A stretch of DNA of 64,000 nucleotides from Bog-105 sp965277435 (GCA_965277435.1 OZ255821.1:4340001-4404000), one strand, 5' to 3'; positions 1 through 8,877 are shown, numbered from the stretch's first letter. Made by a program: numbers and translations. The notes: generated by a model from the letters alone, not told the origin.

Positions 1-601
1 TCGAAAATCCGATCCAACCGCCGCTTGTTTTGGATTGGTCATCAGCAACAATTCTGAACTTCGCTGGAGAACTTATGTTGCGGAATGGCAATTTCAGGAG
101 CTCCCAATGCAAGCCGGGATCAGACTTGAGCGTAAGTAGCGAACTGGTTGACCGAGGCGATCCGGCAAATGTCTCTAGAAGTAACTTGAGCCCCGCATGA
201 TTCGGATAACCGGCAACGTAGATATAGGTCTCAGGTTTAACGTCGTACCAGGCGGAATGTGCCGAACCGGTGGAAGCATCTGAGCCAATCCAGGATCCGT
301 AGAACTTGATAGCGCCCCGAGTGATAGGCTTGAGCGTCTCCGGATAGACAGCATCGGCGGCAAAGCCGGATCCGGAGATACTGGCAGACCCACCAACCGA
401 AGGCATTAGCGAAGTCACGTGGAAGCCGCTTCGCACGGGCGGAATAAGTTTTCCGGCCAGCAGGAATGCAAACGAAAAGAAGCACAGACAAAGGCACACG
501 AGATCGCCCCACCCGCGGCTCCTCAAAGAGAGCGAAGGGGTGGAGTTAAAATCCATAAGGAGATTGTATGCCGCTCTGCTTTTAGGCGAGGCAGTACTCA
601 T
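1..601 (-). CDS. membrane-anchored protein, 3'-truncated by the window edge; shares its distal domain with the divergent neighbour
   Basis: The frame is open from an ATG at 601 to base 1, so about 200 residues are visible and the C-terminus is missing. Residues about 33-50 form one hydrophobic segment (signal anchor or uncleaved signal). The rest looks extracytoplasmic. The last ~80 visible residues align by eye with the C-terminus of the divergent gene at 746-2944: both have a tryptophan-centred strand, then an (I/V)VADD motif, then a GW.(Q/G)WI-type ending. This is probably a beta-sandwich. The start is uncertain: the frame stays open upstream to a GTG near 682, and an internal ATG lies at codon 16. 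None has a clear ribosome site. Function unknown; the gene is inferred from the open frame, the hydrophobic segment and the homology. Confidence 0.6.
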   Translation of the reverse strand, partial: MSTASPKSRAAYNLLMDFNSTPSLSLRSRGWGDLVCLCLCFFSFAFLLAGKLIPPVRSGFHVTSLMPSVGGSASISGSGFAADAVYPETLKPITRGAIKFYGSWIGSDASTGSAHSAWYDVKPETYIYVAGYPNHAGLKLLLETFAGSPRSTSSLLTLKSDPGLHWELLKLPFRNISSPAKFRIVADDQSKTSGGWIGFS

Positions 602-665
602 GGCCTGCGTGGTTGCAGAGGCGGCACTTCCCTCAATGTCGTTGTCTAAGAGTTTTTGAGAGCAC

Positions 666-694
666 TTGACAGACCAGGCCACCGCGATTAGCGA
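666..694 (+). promoter_or_regulatory. possible sigma70-type promoter for the 746 gene
   Basis: TTGACA at 666-671 is followed after 17 bases by TAGCGA at 689-694, which is a weak match to a -10 box. It lies between the divergent genes. If it is real, the upstream GTG at 695 could not be the start and the ATG at 746 would be used. Confidence 0.3.
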
Positions 695-745
695 GTGCCG
701 AAAATCTGGCGATCCGCACTCAGGCTAGGCACAAATTCCCAAAAC

Positions 746-2944
746 ATGCAAACACCATCCGAACCCCTGGAAGAATGGCTGACCTCCGTCGCCGCGCGTA
801 TCAAACGCTGGCCGGGGATGAGCCACAATCCCGGCGCAGTTTTAACAGTTCTCGTGCTCGGTACGTGGGCGCTTCTCAATTGGCTCCTTTCTATTCGCTC
901 CATCATTCGTGACTACAATCCACTGCCTGTTTGGGACTACTGGCAGGTGGCCGACCACTTGGAAAAATACAAGGCTTTCGACTTCTCGGTCCTCTGGGTA
1001 CAACATAACGAGCACAGAATCGTATTTCCCGAAACCGTGTTTGCAGCCGATATGCTGTTCTTTCACGGCCACCAGATTTTTTCCTTAATCGTTAGCTTTG
1101 CTTGTTACTTTGGCGTTTGGCTGGTCTTAGCCTGGGCGTTCAATTCCGACAAAGCCATTTCCCCGGCGATTCGGAACGCTGGAATCCTGTTTGCGGCGAT
1201 CGTCATTGGCTGGCAGGGATGCTCTGTCGTACTGGGCAACACCTTCTTATTGCAATGGACCATGGCGCAGCTCGCCGTCGTACTCTCACTGGCGCTACTT
1301 GCTGCCTCCGCATCCCGTACGTCCTACCGCGCTGTCTGTCTCGCTGGAGCAATTCTCTCCGCCATAGTAGCCACCTACTCTTCCGGAAACGGTATGCTGC
1401 TCTGGCCTGTCTTACTGGCGGCGGGTTTTCTACTGCGCATTCCAAAGCGCCATCTGCTCGCCTTGGGCGCATCAGCGGTCCTATCTATATCGCTCTATTT
1501 TGTTGGCTATCAATCATCCGGTAACTTACAACTTAGTAACTTAATCACCCACCCGATCTATACAGTTGGATTTGTTTGTTCCTACTTAAGCATGCCCCTG
1601 GGCGCTCTGGGTCAGCCGCTCATCGCAGTCGCCTCTGGGGCTTTTAACCTGATCAGCTTCTTGCTTCTGTTCTGGGTCGCCGCTCGCAAAAAGCTGCTTG
1701 TCACCACGCCGGGAATCGTGTTCTTTGGCTCGTTCTTTGTCATTCTCCTCACCGCCGTACTCACCGCCGCCGGCAGAATGAATGTATCGGATCCGAAGTT
1801 TCTGGCCGCGCTGGCTGCCCGCTACGTCTCGCTTCCACTGGTCAATTGGGCGGTCCTGTTGCTGGTGCTTTTCTGGATTTCCGCGCGCTCGAAATGGGAG
1901 CTTCTGTCGCCGAGTCTGATCGGGATCCTAACCTTCTTTTGTTTTCTGGGACTCACTTCGGCCTTGCGCCCCTGGCTGACGGGCAATGGTTCTTTTATCG
2001 CCGACCAGCAGGTGGCCGCATTGAGCGCCGAGAACAATCTCGAAGACCCGGAGTTAGACGGGAAGTTGTATGCCGATCCTGGATTCATAACAAGGATGCT
2101 TCCGGTTCTGCGCCGTAATCAGGTCGCCATATATACGGGTGTTCCGGAGCTTTCCTGGTTGGGAAAGAATGCCCGCACCCTTTTCGCGGGCTGTGATGAA
2201 CCACAATCCGGAACCATATCGGGTGTCTTTCCGGTCTTTGGCGGCCTGGAAATAGTGGGCAGCATGGCCCACCCAGCCAGTAGTCCTGCCGTTGTCTTTG
2301 TTGATCAAATAGGGCGAGTTATTGGATTCGGAGACGAGATACCAGCGGGTATCCCCGCCGTAGTGACGCAGCCGCCTGCTAAAGGCTCCACACCCTGGGT
2401 CGGTTTCATCAACTTGGGCTACGCATCTACATCGTTCTCGACTTATTCCGTTCTCGATCATGGAAAGAAAGCATGCCCCATGGAGCCGGCAAGGCCCGTG
2501 CCCAATGCTCGACAGATCGCCAGTGCGGAGGCCGCTGCGCCGGTTGCGGGGGTAACCTGGACCGGAGCGGGCTGGAGAGAGAATGCGATGCCTCCCGCGG
2601 TCACGGAGAAAAGCCCCAACGGCCAGCCCTTCTGGACTAGTTGGGACGGCGGGGACCAGACCACCGGACGGATCACTTCATCCGCCATTGCGGTACCGGC
2701 CAACCACTGTCTGGTTCTACCTGCGCTGCATGGTCCCTCAATAGATGACCTACGTATCCAAATTCTGAACGCCGCCGATTCGCGGCCCCTCGAGACTATC
2801 CCGCTGAAAGCAGGCGAAACGGGTTGGAAATTTTGGCAAATCCCGCTCGATCCCCGAGTCGCACAAGTCCGCGTTGTCGCGGACGACAATGGCGCCGGCT
2901 GGGGCCAATGGATCGCCGTTGCCTCACCGTCCCAATGCCGCTAA
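746..2944 (+). CDS. large polytopic membrane protein with C-terminal extracytoplasmic beta domain (possible GT-C-type transferase)
   Basis: About 732 residues from the ATG at 746; a GTG at 695 would add 17 charged, unconvincing residues. The first ~450 residues hold roughly ten hydrophobic segments. The first external loop carries a WDYW motif and then QHNEHR, an acid- and histidine-rich loop in the position where GT-C transferases keep their catalytic acid. I do not recognise a named family, so that role is only an inference. The last ~280 residues are soluble and end in the domain shared with the divergent gene at 1-601 (RVVADD, then WGQWIAVA). The gene belongs to no operon: the downstream toxin-antitoxin pair has its own promoter candidate. 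Confidence 0.8.
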   Translation: MQTPSEPLEEWLTSVAARIKRWPGMSHNPGAVLTVLVLGTWALLNWLLSIRSIIRDYNPLPVWDYWQVADHLEKYKAFDFSVLWVQHNEHRIVFPETVFAADMLFFHGHQIFSLIVSFACYFGVWLVLAWAFNSDKAISPAIRNAGILFAAIVIGWQGCSVVLGNTFLLQWTMAQLAVVLSLALLAASASRTSYRAVCLAGAILSAIVATYSSGNGMLLWPVLLAAGFLLRIPKRHLLALGASAVLSISLYFVGYQSSGNLQLSNLITHPIYTVGFVCSYLSMPLGALGQPLIAVASGAFNLISFLLLFWVAARKKLLVTTPGIVFFGSFFVILLTAVLTAAGRMNVSDPKFLAALAARYVSLPLVNWAVLLLVLFWISARSKWELLSPSLIGILTFFCFLGLTSALRPWLTGNGSFIADQQVAALSAENNLEDPELDGKLYADPGFITRMLPVLRRNQVAIYTGVPELSWLGKNARTLFAGCDEPQSGTISGVFPVFGGLEIVGSMAHPASSPAVVFVDQIGRVIGFGDEIPAGIPAVVTQPPAKGSTPWVGFINLGYASTSFSTYSVLDHGKKACPMEPARPVPNARQIASAEAAAPVAGVTWTGAGWRENAMPPAVTEKSPNGQPFWTSWDGGDQTTGRITSSAIAVPANHCLVLPALHGPSIDDLRIQILNAADSRPLETIPLKAGETGWKFWQIPLDPRVAQVRVVADDNGAGWGQWIAVASPSQCR

Positions 2945-3034
2945 CCTGGGGTCGCTACACGGAAGGGCATGCCCCGCTTACCGCCTAGAACGCCGCCGCC
3001 GAGCCCGTAACCGACAGCGCAGCCGCGCCCGACG

Positions 3035-3063
3035 TTGACTCGGACGGCTGACAAGCCTATGGT
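3035..3063 (+). promoter_or_regulatory. candidate promoter of the antitoxin-toxin pair
   Basis: TTGACT at 3035-3040 and TATGGT at 3058-3063 are separated by 17 bases, about 45 bases before the antitoxin start. Both boxes are imperfect. The call rests on spacing and position only. Confidence 0.35.
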
Positions 3064-3105
3064 GGAGCAGGAATTGCAATAATAACCATCAGGGAAGACA
3101 AGCCC

Positions 3106-3342
3106 TTGAAGCTGGAACTGAAGCCGGATATCGAAGCGGGCTTAATGGCTCAGGCCCATGCGCATGGGCTGTCGTTGGAGGCACATCTGGCCGAGGTGCT
3201 TGAGCGCGCCTCCGCCGCCGCAAAGAAAGCGCGGACCGCCGACCGCAAGAGCCTCGCCCAGCTGTTTGCGGAGTCGCCGCTGAAGGGTCTTAGCCTTACG
3301 TTTGAACGGAATCAGGATACAGGCCGTCCCGTCAAACTATGA
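3106..3342 (+). CDS. small antitoxin-like protein of a VapBC-type pair
   Basis: A 78-residue protein read from a TTG at 3106, with AGGGAAG about 9 bases upstream as ribosome site. The N-terminus (KLELKPDIEAGLMAQA) and the helix after it resemble short ribbon-helix-helix-like antitoxins. The C-terminal third (AQLFAESPLKGLSLTFERN) is the usual extended toxin-binding tail. It overlaps the PIN-domain reading frame by an ATGA junction at 3339-3342, the classic antitoxin-toxin coupling. The antitoxin itself shows no lesion, although its toxin is broken. In such systems the antitoxin normally represses its own promoter; that is family knowledge and is not shown here. Confidence 0.7.
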   Translation: MKLELKPDIEAGLMAQAHAHGLSLEAHLAEVLERASAAAKKARTADRKSLAQLFAESPLKGLSLTFERNQDTGRPVKL

Positions 3343-3781
3343 CCGGCTTCCTGCTGGATACCAATGTCCCCTCCGAACTCACGCGCCCGCAATCCGACGC
3401 CTCCGTAGAGCAGTGGCTCGATGATGCGACGATGAACAGCTTTTTTTGAGCGTTGTATCGCTGGGAGAAATCTTCAAGGGGATTACCGTGCTGCCGGAGG
3501 GCAAGCGGCGCTGGCAATTGCAGCAATGGGTAGAAGACACGTTGCGCCCAGGTTTGATGGCGGATTGGTTTGATGGGCGGATATTGCCCGTCACCGAGCA
3601 CATCGCCGAACGCTAGGGCATCCTGGCCGGAAAATGCCAATTGACGGGCAGGGGGCTCACCATGGCCGATGGCCTGATCGCCGCGACTGCTCTGGAGCAT
3701 GATCTCACCGTCGTTACCCGCAATCAGAGGGATTTCACGGAATTGGGCATTGCGGTCTTTAACCCTTGGCCCGACAGGTAG
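3339..3781 (+). pseudogene. VapC-like PIN-domain toxin, inactivated by a frameshift and a nonsense codon
   Basis: The reading starts MTGFLLDTNVPSEL, a typical PIN N-terminus with the first acidic residue, then hits TGA at 3447-3449 inside a run of seven T (3441-3447). One extra T would restore the frame and give SVVSLGEIFKGI, the conserved second acidic motif. The restored frame then meets TAG at 3614-3616 in IAER*GIL, where relatives have tryptophan (TGG to TAG). After it the frame again reads as a good PIN C-terminus, MADGLIAATALEHDLTVVTRN. So all catalytic acids remain but two independent lesions prevent a full product. Sequencing error in the T run could explain the first lesion but not the second. 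Confidence 0.85.
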
Positions 3782-3950
3782 AGCGCGTGCGCCGATTCCC
3801 CGCGTTGATCGCTCCTATCCGGCAATTTGGGCGAGAAAACCGACTCTTCGCGTGGTTTGGCAACGTCCCACAACCCTCGTTCTCGCTACAGTCTTTGCCA
3901 TGAGAGGATCCGTTTCATAACGCTCCAACCTGCCCCTCGAAGAGCCGTTT

Positions 3951-6275
3951 TCAAGGCGCCCCAACATGATTCGAACCCGAATGCAACGGGTAAACCTTTC
4001 CCTCCCAGTCCAGTTCACCCTCTGTACCGTCCGGCAGCTGAACGTCCGCCATCAAACCCGCCTTGCGGCGCAGCTTCACTTCGATCATCCCCTTGGGATG
4101 CGGCATCCGCGCCGTCACCTCCCCTGACGATCCCGGATTCGGCGCGATCCTCACCCGCTTGAAACCCGGAGCCATGGACTCGATCCCAGCCACCGTCCGC
4201 AACAATTCGAAATTCGGACTCGCACCCCAGGCATGGCAATCGGACCGTGTGTCTGCCCCGTTCCATTCCGCCCAAGTCGTCAACCCATCTCGCAACATCT
4301 CGCGCCACGGACCAAGTTGCGATACATACCGGTCGCCCAGCCCGGTCTCCCGCAGCGCGGCATTCGTATACGCCCGGAAATATATCGACGACTGAGCCAT
4401 CTCATGCGAAGCCAGCATCTTCTCCACGACGCTACGTTCCTGCCCGCCTGGAACCACATGCGCCAGCGCCGCCAGCGTGTTTACCTGCTGCGAGTAAGTG
4501 CGGTGACTCGGTTGATCCGCAAACAGCCCTGCGCTTTGATCCCAATCCGTAGCGGCTACGGTTGTCTTCAATGCCTCCGCGCTGCGCCGGTACTCGTCGC
4601 CCAGAGCCGCGCTTCCCATCGCTTTCTCCAGATCCGCTGCCCACCCATACGCCAGCGCCAGTTGTAGATCGAGCGCCGCCGAAGAACTGCCATCTTCTTC
4701 AGCCGGCGGCGCGCCTCCCGGCCATTGCTTTACCCAGTCAACAAAATTCCACCACGGCATCTTGCGCAGCGAGCCATTGGCTTTCTGATACGGTGCATAA
4801 AACTCCAGCACCGCCCGCACGCCCGGCAGCATCTGCTTCACAAACTGCGCGTCGTCCACGTACATCCAATAGTCGTGCACCATCCCGATCCACCAGAGCG
4901 AAAACGGCGGAATGTACTGCTGCAGACCCGATGGCGCACGGCTGTACGTCGCGCCTTCCGCCGTCCGCGACGAATTGAGCAGCGCAATCCCGTTCTTCAT
5001 CAAACGCGCATCGCCCGTCATATACAAAGACACCATCATCTGAATCCGGGCGTCTCCGCCATACTGCAGCTGTTCGTAAAAGGGGCAGTCCATATACGTC
5101 TCATGCGCACAGAGCCGCGCCGTTCGCCAGCCCGTCGAAAGAATCTTCTGCAATTCCGCGTTTTGTTGCGGATCGCTCACCTCGAACTCGCCGCTCCGCT
5201 CGAACGGATAGCCGGTGAACGTACCCCGCAGCTCTTTCAGTTGCAGCGGTTCGTCCGCTGTCTGAACATGGACCTCGACATATCGATACGTCCGCCAGAA
5301 CAGCGGTCGGTACACCCGCTCCTGGCCCCCATCCGCCACAAACGTGTCCATCGGTCCGAAGAACTGTCTCCCAATCACCTCGTCCCGGTTGCCCTTCACG
5401 CCTTTCGACTGATACAACGTCTCCGCATACCGCAGATCGATCGTCGCGCGCGCGCCCCCACTCACCTTCAGCTCCGGATAAGCCGTCGTCAAATACGTTT
5501 GATCGAGCAGCACCCGCCGCTCGCTGTGTGCCGGAACCAGCAATGGCATCCCTGGCCCGTCTCTCACCTGGAACGCCCGCTCTCTTTTCTGCTCTTCAAG
5601 AGGAATCGCGCTCGGCACCAGCATCCAGCGGTTCGGTCCATCCTGCAAATCACGCGGCGCACCAGGCGTCAACTCCTCCGCCTGCGACCACGCTCCGTCG
5701 TCGAACTCCTTCGTCTCCCAGCCCCACGGATACAGCGCGCCATTTACCCTTTCATTCGGCCCCAGTGCGTAATAGCCCGTGCGTTGATCGCGCGGCCAAA
5801 GCTGCGCCGCATACGCTTTATCGACCGAGCACTTCCAACTGCGTCCCGTATTGACCACGCTTTGTTCCGAGTCCGCTGCCTGCAGCAGAAATCCAGCGCG
5901 ATTCGTCACCTGCGCAATAGCGCGCTGTTCACCGTCGTTCCAGACCACCGCTGCCAGCACATTCCGCCCTGCCTGCATATGCACCGACAGGTCCACCGTC
6001 TCGTAACGCCAGTGGGTCAAATCCCCGCGCGCCGGACCCCATGCCACCCGCTCCCCGTTCACAAACAGCTGATACCGGTTGTCACCCGAAACATGCACCA
6101 CGAAATGCTCTGGCTTGGCCGCGAGCTCGAACGTCTTGCGAAAGTGATACACGCCGTACTCTTGAGGCGACGATCCTGGCACCGCAATCCATTTCGCCGG
6201 CCACGCTTTATTCACCACATTTACCGGCGCAAACCCCCACCCCAACTGACCCAGCAACAGCCCGCAAACAAACAA
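3951..6275 (-). CDS. secreted alpha-L-rhamnosidase-like glycoside hydrolase (GH78 type)
   Basis: About 774 residues if started at the TTG at 6275, which puts a hydrophobic signal-like stretch (LFVCGLLLGQLGWGFA) at the N-terminus. The frame stays open upstream to 6461, but that DNA contains a 10-base repeat and gives no protein-like sequence. Domain order fits GH78: an N-terminal beta-sandwich (VHVSGDNRYQLFVNGERVAWGP), a second one ending in PLFWRTYRYVEV, then the (alpha/alpha)6 barrel with DCPFYEQLQYGGDAR. That stretch corresponds to the family's DCP.REQ..W.GDA catalytic region. A C-terminal beta domain closes it. Expected to release L-rhamnose from polysaccharides outside the cytoplasm. It lies 107 bases after the aminotransferase gene on the same strand; no functional link is evident. 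Confidence 0.85.
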   Translation of the reverse strand: MFVCGLLLGQLGWGFAPVNVVNKAWPAKWIAVPGSSPQEYGVYHFRKTFELAAKPEHFVVHVSGDNRYQLFVNGERVAWGPARGDLTHWRYETVDLSVHMQAGRNVLAAVVWNDGEQRAIAQVTNRAGFLLQAADSEQSVVNTGRSWKCSVDKAYAAQLWPRDQRTGYYALGPNERVNGALYPWGWETKEFDDGAWSQAEELTPGAPRDLQDGPNRWMLVPSAIPLEEQKRERAFQVRDGPGMPLLVPAHSERRVLLDQTYLTTAYPELKVSGGARATIDLRYAETLYQSKGVKGNRDEVIGRQFFGPMDTFVADGGQERVYRPLFWRTYRYVEVHVQTADEPLQLKELRGTFTGYPFERSGEFEVSDPQQNAELQKILSTGWRTARLCAHETYMDCPFYEQLQYGGDARIQMMVSLYMTGDARLMKNGIALLNSSRTAEGATYSRAPSGLQQYIPPFSLWWIGMVHDYWMYVDDAQFVKQMLPGVRAVLEFYAPYQKANGSLRKMPWWNFVDWVKQWPGGAPPAEEDGSSSAALDLQLALAYGWAADLEKAMGSAALGDEYRRSAEALKTTVAATDWDQSAGLFADQPSHRTYSQQVNTLAALAHVVPGGQERSVVEKMLASHEMAQSSIYFRAYTNAALRETGLGDRYVSQLGPWREMLRDGLTTWAEWNGADTRSDCHAWGASPNFELLRTVAGIESMAPGFKRVRIAPNPGSSGEVTARMPHPKGMIEVKLRRKAGLMADVQLPDGTEGELDWEGKVYPLHSGSNHVGAP

Positions 6276-6305
6276 ACGCCGATAAACACAAATTGAAACT
6301 AAATG

Positions 6306-6340
6306 TTTTATCTGCGTTGATCCGCGTTTATCTGCGGCCA
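6306..6340. repeat. short 10-base periodic repeat upstream of the rhamnosidase
   Basis: Read on the minus strand, CGCAGATAAA, CGCGGATCAA and CGCAGATAAA follow each other, giving three 10-base units that differ at a few positions. Similar CGCAGATAAACGC-type repeats are, from memory, common intergenic elements in Acidobacteria and Planctomycetes. Its presence argues that the reading frame upstream of 6275 is not coding. Confidence 0.6.
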
Positions 6341-6382
6341 ATTTTCGTTTTTCTTCAATCTCTATGACCCGCCTTTTTAGCC

Positions 6383-7546
6383 TCATACACCCGGCAGCCC
6401 CCGCAACAGCGCCTCGATATCTTCGGGCCCGATATAGAAATGCGGCGATGTACGCACCCAACCTTGCCGCGGCGCAGCGAAGATGCCCCGGTGCTTCAAA
6501 TCGTTCACCACTTGCCGCGCGTCGATCGCTGGATGTCGGAAACTCACAATTCCCGAACCGGTCTCTTCCGTCCTTTCAACCATTACTTCATAACCTTTCG
6601 CCCGCACGCCCGCATAAATCTGGCCTGCCCGCTCCAGCACCGCCGGCGCAATCCGGTCCATTCCCACTTCGAGCAGCAGCTCAATCGCGGCCCGGTGCCC
6701 GTAACAGCCAATCGTGTTCAACGTGCCGCACTCATAACGCCCTGCGCTCGCTCGCAACGTCATATCGCGCGAACTGTAATCGTTATAATTCGCCGGATTC
6801 GTCCACCCGAATTCCACCGGCTCAATCTCATCCATGCGCTCGCGCCGCACATAGAGCACGCCATGGCCTTCCGGCCCGAGCATCCATTTATGTCCATCCG
6901 CTGCCAGCGCATCGATCCGCGCACTTTCAACGTCGATCGGCAGCGCCCCCATTCCCTGTATCGCATCCACGAAAAAAAAGCAGTTTTGTTCCCGGCACAG
7001 CCGCCCGATCGCTTCCAGATCCACCCGGTACCCGCTCAAGTAATTCACATAGCTGATCGCCAGCAGCCGCGCCCCCGGCAGCGCCTGTGCAATCGTTTCG
7101 AGCGGATCATAGATGGATAGCCAGGTGAGTTTTACGCCTTTCGCTGCCAACCGGTGCCAAGGATAGTAATTCGCCGGAAACTCCTCCCGAAACGCAATTA
7201 CCCGGTCGCCCGCTTGCCAATCGATCCCGAGCGCAATCGTCGCAATGCCCTCCGACGTGTTCTTTACCAGCGCAATCTCGTCCTCCGAAGCATTGATGAG
7301 CCGCGCCGTCGCCTGCCGCAGCCCCGCATACGCCCCCATCCAATCCCCGTAATGCAGCGAGCCGAACGAGCAGGCATCTTCCGCCAGGCTCTTCATCGCC
7401 TCCGCCGCTGGACGGCACAATGGAGTCACCGCCGCGTGGTTCAAATAAATCAGGTTCTTCGTTACCGGAAACTGCTCCCGGTACTGTTCATGCAGCAGCG
7501 TTTCTGCCCGCTCCTCGCTCGCCGCAGCGATATTTTGGAAACTCAT
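6383..7546 (-). CDS. class V aminotransferase (cysteine desulfurase / isopenicillin-N-epimerase-like), PLP-dependent
   Basis: 387 residues, normal length for the class V fold. The PLP site is intact: VDAIQG at 193-198 supplies the aspartate and glutamine contacts, and DGHKWMLGPEG has the Schiff-base lysine at K220. Near the N-terminus NLIYLNHAAV matches the usual start of these enzymes. The cysteine loop of true IscS/NifS proteins is not obvious, so the protein is more likely in the isopenicillin-N-epimerase-like or selenocysteine-lyase-like branch. The substrate cannot be told. It is followed on the same strand by the rhamnosidase, with a gap of about 107 bases. No ribosome site stronger than GAAGA is seen before the ATG at 7546. 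Confidence 0.8.
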   Translation of the reverse strand: MSFQNIAAASEERAETLLHEQYREQFPVTKNLIYLNHAAVTPLCRPAAEAMKSLAEDACSFGSLHYGDWMGAYAGLRQATARLINASEDEIALVKNTSEGIATIALGIDWQAGDRVIAFREEFPANYYPWHRLAAKGVKLTWLSIYDPLETIAQALPGARLLAISYVNYLSGYRVDLEAIGRLCREQNCFFFVDAIQGMGALPIDVESARIDALAADGHKWMLGPEGHGVLYVRRERMDEIEPVEFGWTNPANYNDYSSRDMTLRASAGRYECGTLNTIGCYGHRAAIELLLEVGMDRIAPAVLERAGQIYAGVRAKGYEVMVERTEETGSGIVSFRHPAIDARQVVNDLKHRGIFAAPRQGWVRTSPHFYIGPEDIEALLRGLPGV

Positions 7547-7555
7547 TCTTCAGAG

Positions 7556-7585
7556 CATACGTTAAGAGATCATACGTTAAGAGAC
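7556..7585. repeat. 15-base tandem duplication between divergent genes
   Basis: CATACGTTAAGAGAT (7556-7570) is repeated as CATACGTTAAGAGAC (7571-7585) just upstream of the aminotransferase start. It could be a duplicated operator or replication slippage. Confidence 0.75.
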
Positions 7586-7640
7586 TCAGTCCCCCCGTTT
7601 CGCTCTATACTGAATAGAAGTTGTTCCTGAAGGAGTTCCT

Positions 7641-8744
7641 GTGCGGCGACTCATTTACCTCCGATCCTCTGCTCGATATCCCGTTAGTCTTGCCTTGGCG
7701 CTGTTGCTGGCAGTTCCGTTCCCGGCCTTTCCGGGCGGCAACGACAAAGGCAAAAACGATCCTGATGCCATCGGCGACCGCAACGTCTCCGGTAAGGTCA
7801 ATTTCTATTCCCTCGAAAAAGAGATTGCCTTAGGCAAGGGCATGGCCCAGGAGGTCCAGCGGCAGTCGAAGATCATCGACGACCCGGTTATCGCCGAATA
7901 CGTCAACCGCATAGGTCAGAATCTGGTGCGCAACTCCGACGCCAAAGTGCCCTTCACCATCAAGGTCATTGAAGATCCAACAGTCAACGCCTTCGCTTTA
8001 CCCGGCGGCTTCTTCTTCGTGCAGTCCGGCCTCATTCTGAAAGCCGATTCCGAAGCCGAACTGGCCGGCGTGATGGCCCACGAGATCGCCCACGTCGCGG
8101 CCCGCCACGGAACCCGCCAGGCCACTCGCGGCGAAATCGCCCAGCTTGCTACCATCCCTCTGATCTTTATGGGTGGCGCGGCGGCTTACGGCATCTACCA
8201 GGCATCCGGTCTGATCATTCCGGTTTCATTCCTCAAGTTCTCCCGCAACTTCGAATCCGAAGCCGACTACCTCGGCGTCCAGTACATGTACAAAGCGGGC
8301 TACGATCCGACCGCTTTCGTCGACTTCTTTGAAAAAATTCAAACACTCGAAAAACGCAAGCCCGGCACAATGTCGAAGCTGTTTGCCACTCATCCCCCGA
8401 CCGACGACCGCATCACCAGATCGCAAAAAGAAATCTCCGACCTCAAACCCCGGCCCGAGTACGTAGTCACCACGTCCGAATTCAACGACGTAAAATTACG
8501 CTTGGCCATGCTCGAGAATCAGCGCCGTCCCGACAAGACCACCGACGATCCGAACAAGCCCACACTCCGCCGCAACCCGAACTCCAACACCCCCATCGAA
8601 GACGAAACCGATCCGTCGAAGAAATCGAGCGGCGACGAAGACGACCGGCCCAAGCTGAAACGTCGGCCTTCCGAGACCGACACCTCGACGCCAACCGGCT
8701 CGACCACACCCGACGCCAACGCGCCGACAACGCCAAACCCGTAA
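7641..8744 (+). CDS. secreted M48-family zinc metalloprotease
   Basis: 367 residues from a GTG at 7641, preceded by AAGGAG at 7630-7635. A signal peptide covers about residues 1-32. The peptidase domain has HEIAH with zinc ligands H147 and H151 and catalytic E148, and the third ligand in ESEAD (E205). A hydrophobic stretch (about 168-200) lies between them, as in M48 proteins. After about residue 290 the chain becomes a low-complexity tail rich in Asp, Lys, Pro and Thr, probably disordered. It is shorter than BepA/YfgC because it has no TPR domain. Likely a periplasmic quality-control or processing protease; the target is unknown. Transcribed divergently from the aminotransferase gene. Confidence 0.85.
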   Translation: MRRLIYLRSSARYPVSLALALLLAVPFPAFPGGNDKGKNDPDAIGDRNVSGKVNFYSLEKEIALGKGMAQEVQRQSKIIDDPVIAEYVNRIGQNLVRNSDAKVPFTIKVIEDPTVNAFALPGGFFFVQSGLILKADSEAELAGVMAHEIAHVAARHGTRQATRGEIAQLATIPLIFMGGAAAYGIYQASGLIIPVSFLKFSRNFESEADYLGVQYMYKAGYDPTAFVDFFEKIQTLEKRKPGTMSKLFATHPPTDDRITRSQKEISDLKPRPEYVVTTSEFNDVKLRLAMLENQRRPDKTTDDPNKPTLRRNPNSNTPIEDETDPSKKSSGDEDDRPKLKRRPSETDTSTPTGSTTPDANAPTTPNP

Positions 8745-8780
8745 TTTATTACCGTCGCCCATTCCTTTCGGCCCTCCAGA

Positions 8781-8831
8781 GTAATCTCCCCGTCTCAGCC
8801 GGCAGCCCACGTCCCGGCATGGGGAGATTAC
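8781..8831 (+). terminator. long hairpin after the M48 peptidase gene
   Basis: GTAATCTCCCC (8781-8791) pairs perfectly with GGGGAGATTAC (8821-8831). Within the loop GCCGG (8798-8802) pairs with CCGGC (8814-8818). No T tract follows, so this is either a terminator of unusual form or a mobile palindromic element. Confidence 0.5.
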
Positions 8832-8877
8832 CCGAACGGTCCTCGCCAGCCCTCTAAAAAAAGCTCTAAGTTAATGA

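Noticed and set aside
3447..3449. TGA in the PIN toxin frame as a possible selenocysteine codon
   Set aside because: A run of seven T directly at the stop and the perfect continuation of the PIN motif in the next frame point to a frameshift; a further TAG follows.
4725..6296. Long plus-strand open frame (523 codons) opposite the rhamnosidase gene
   Set aside because: It is antisense to a clear GH78 protein, its translation is Arg/His/Pro-rich low-quality sequence, and such frames are expected in GC-rich DNA.
6364..7120. Two overlapping plus-strand frames opposite the aminotransferase
   Set aside because: Both lie entirely on the complement of a class V aminotransferase and have no recognisable protein features.
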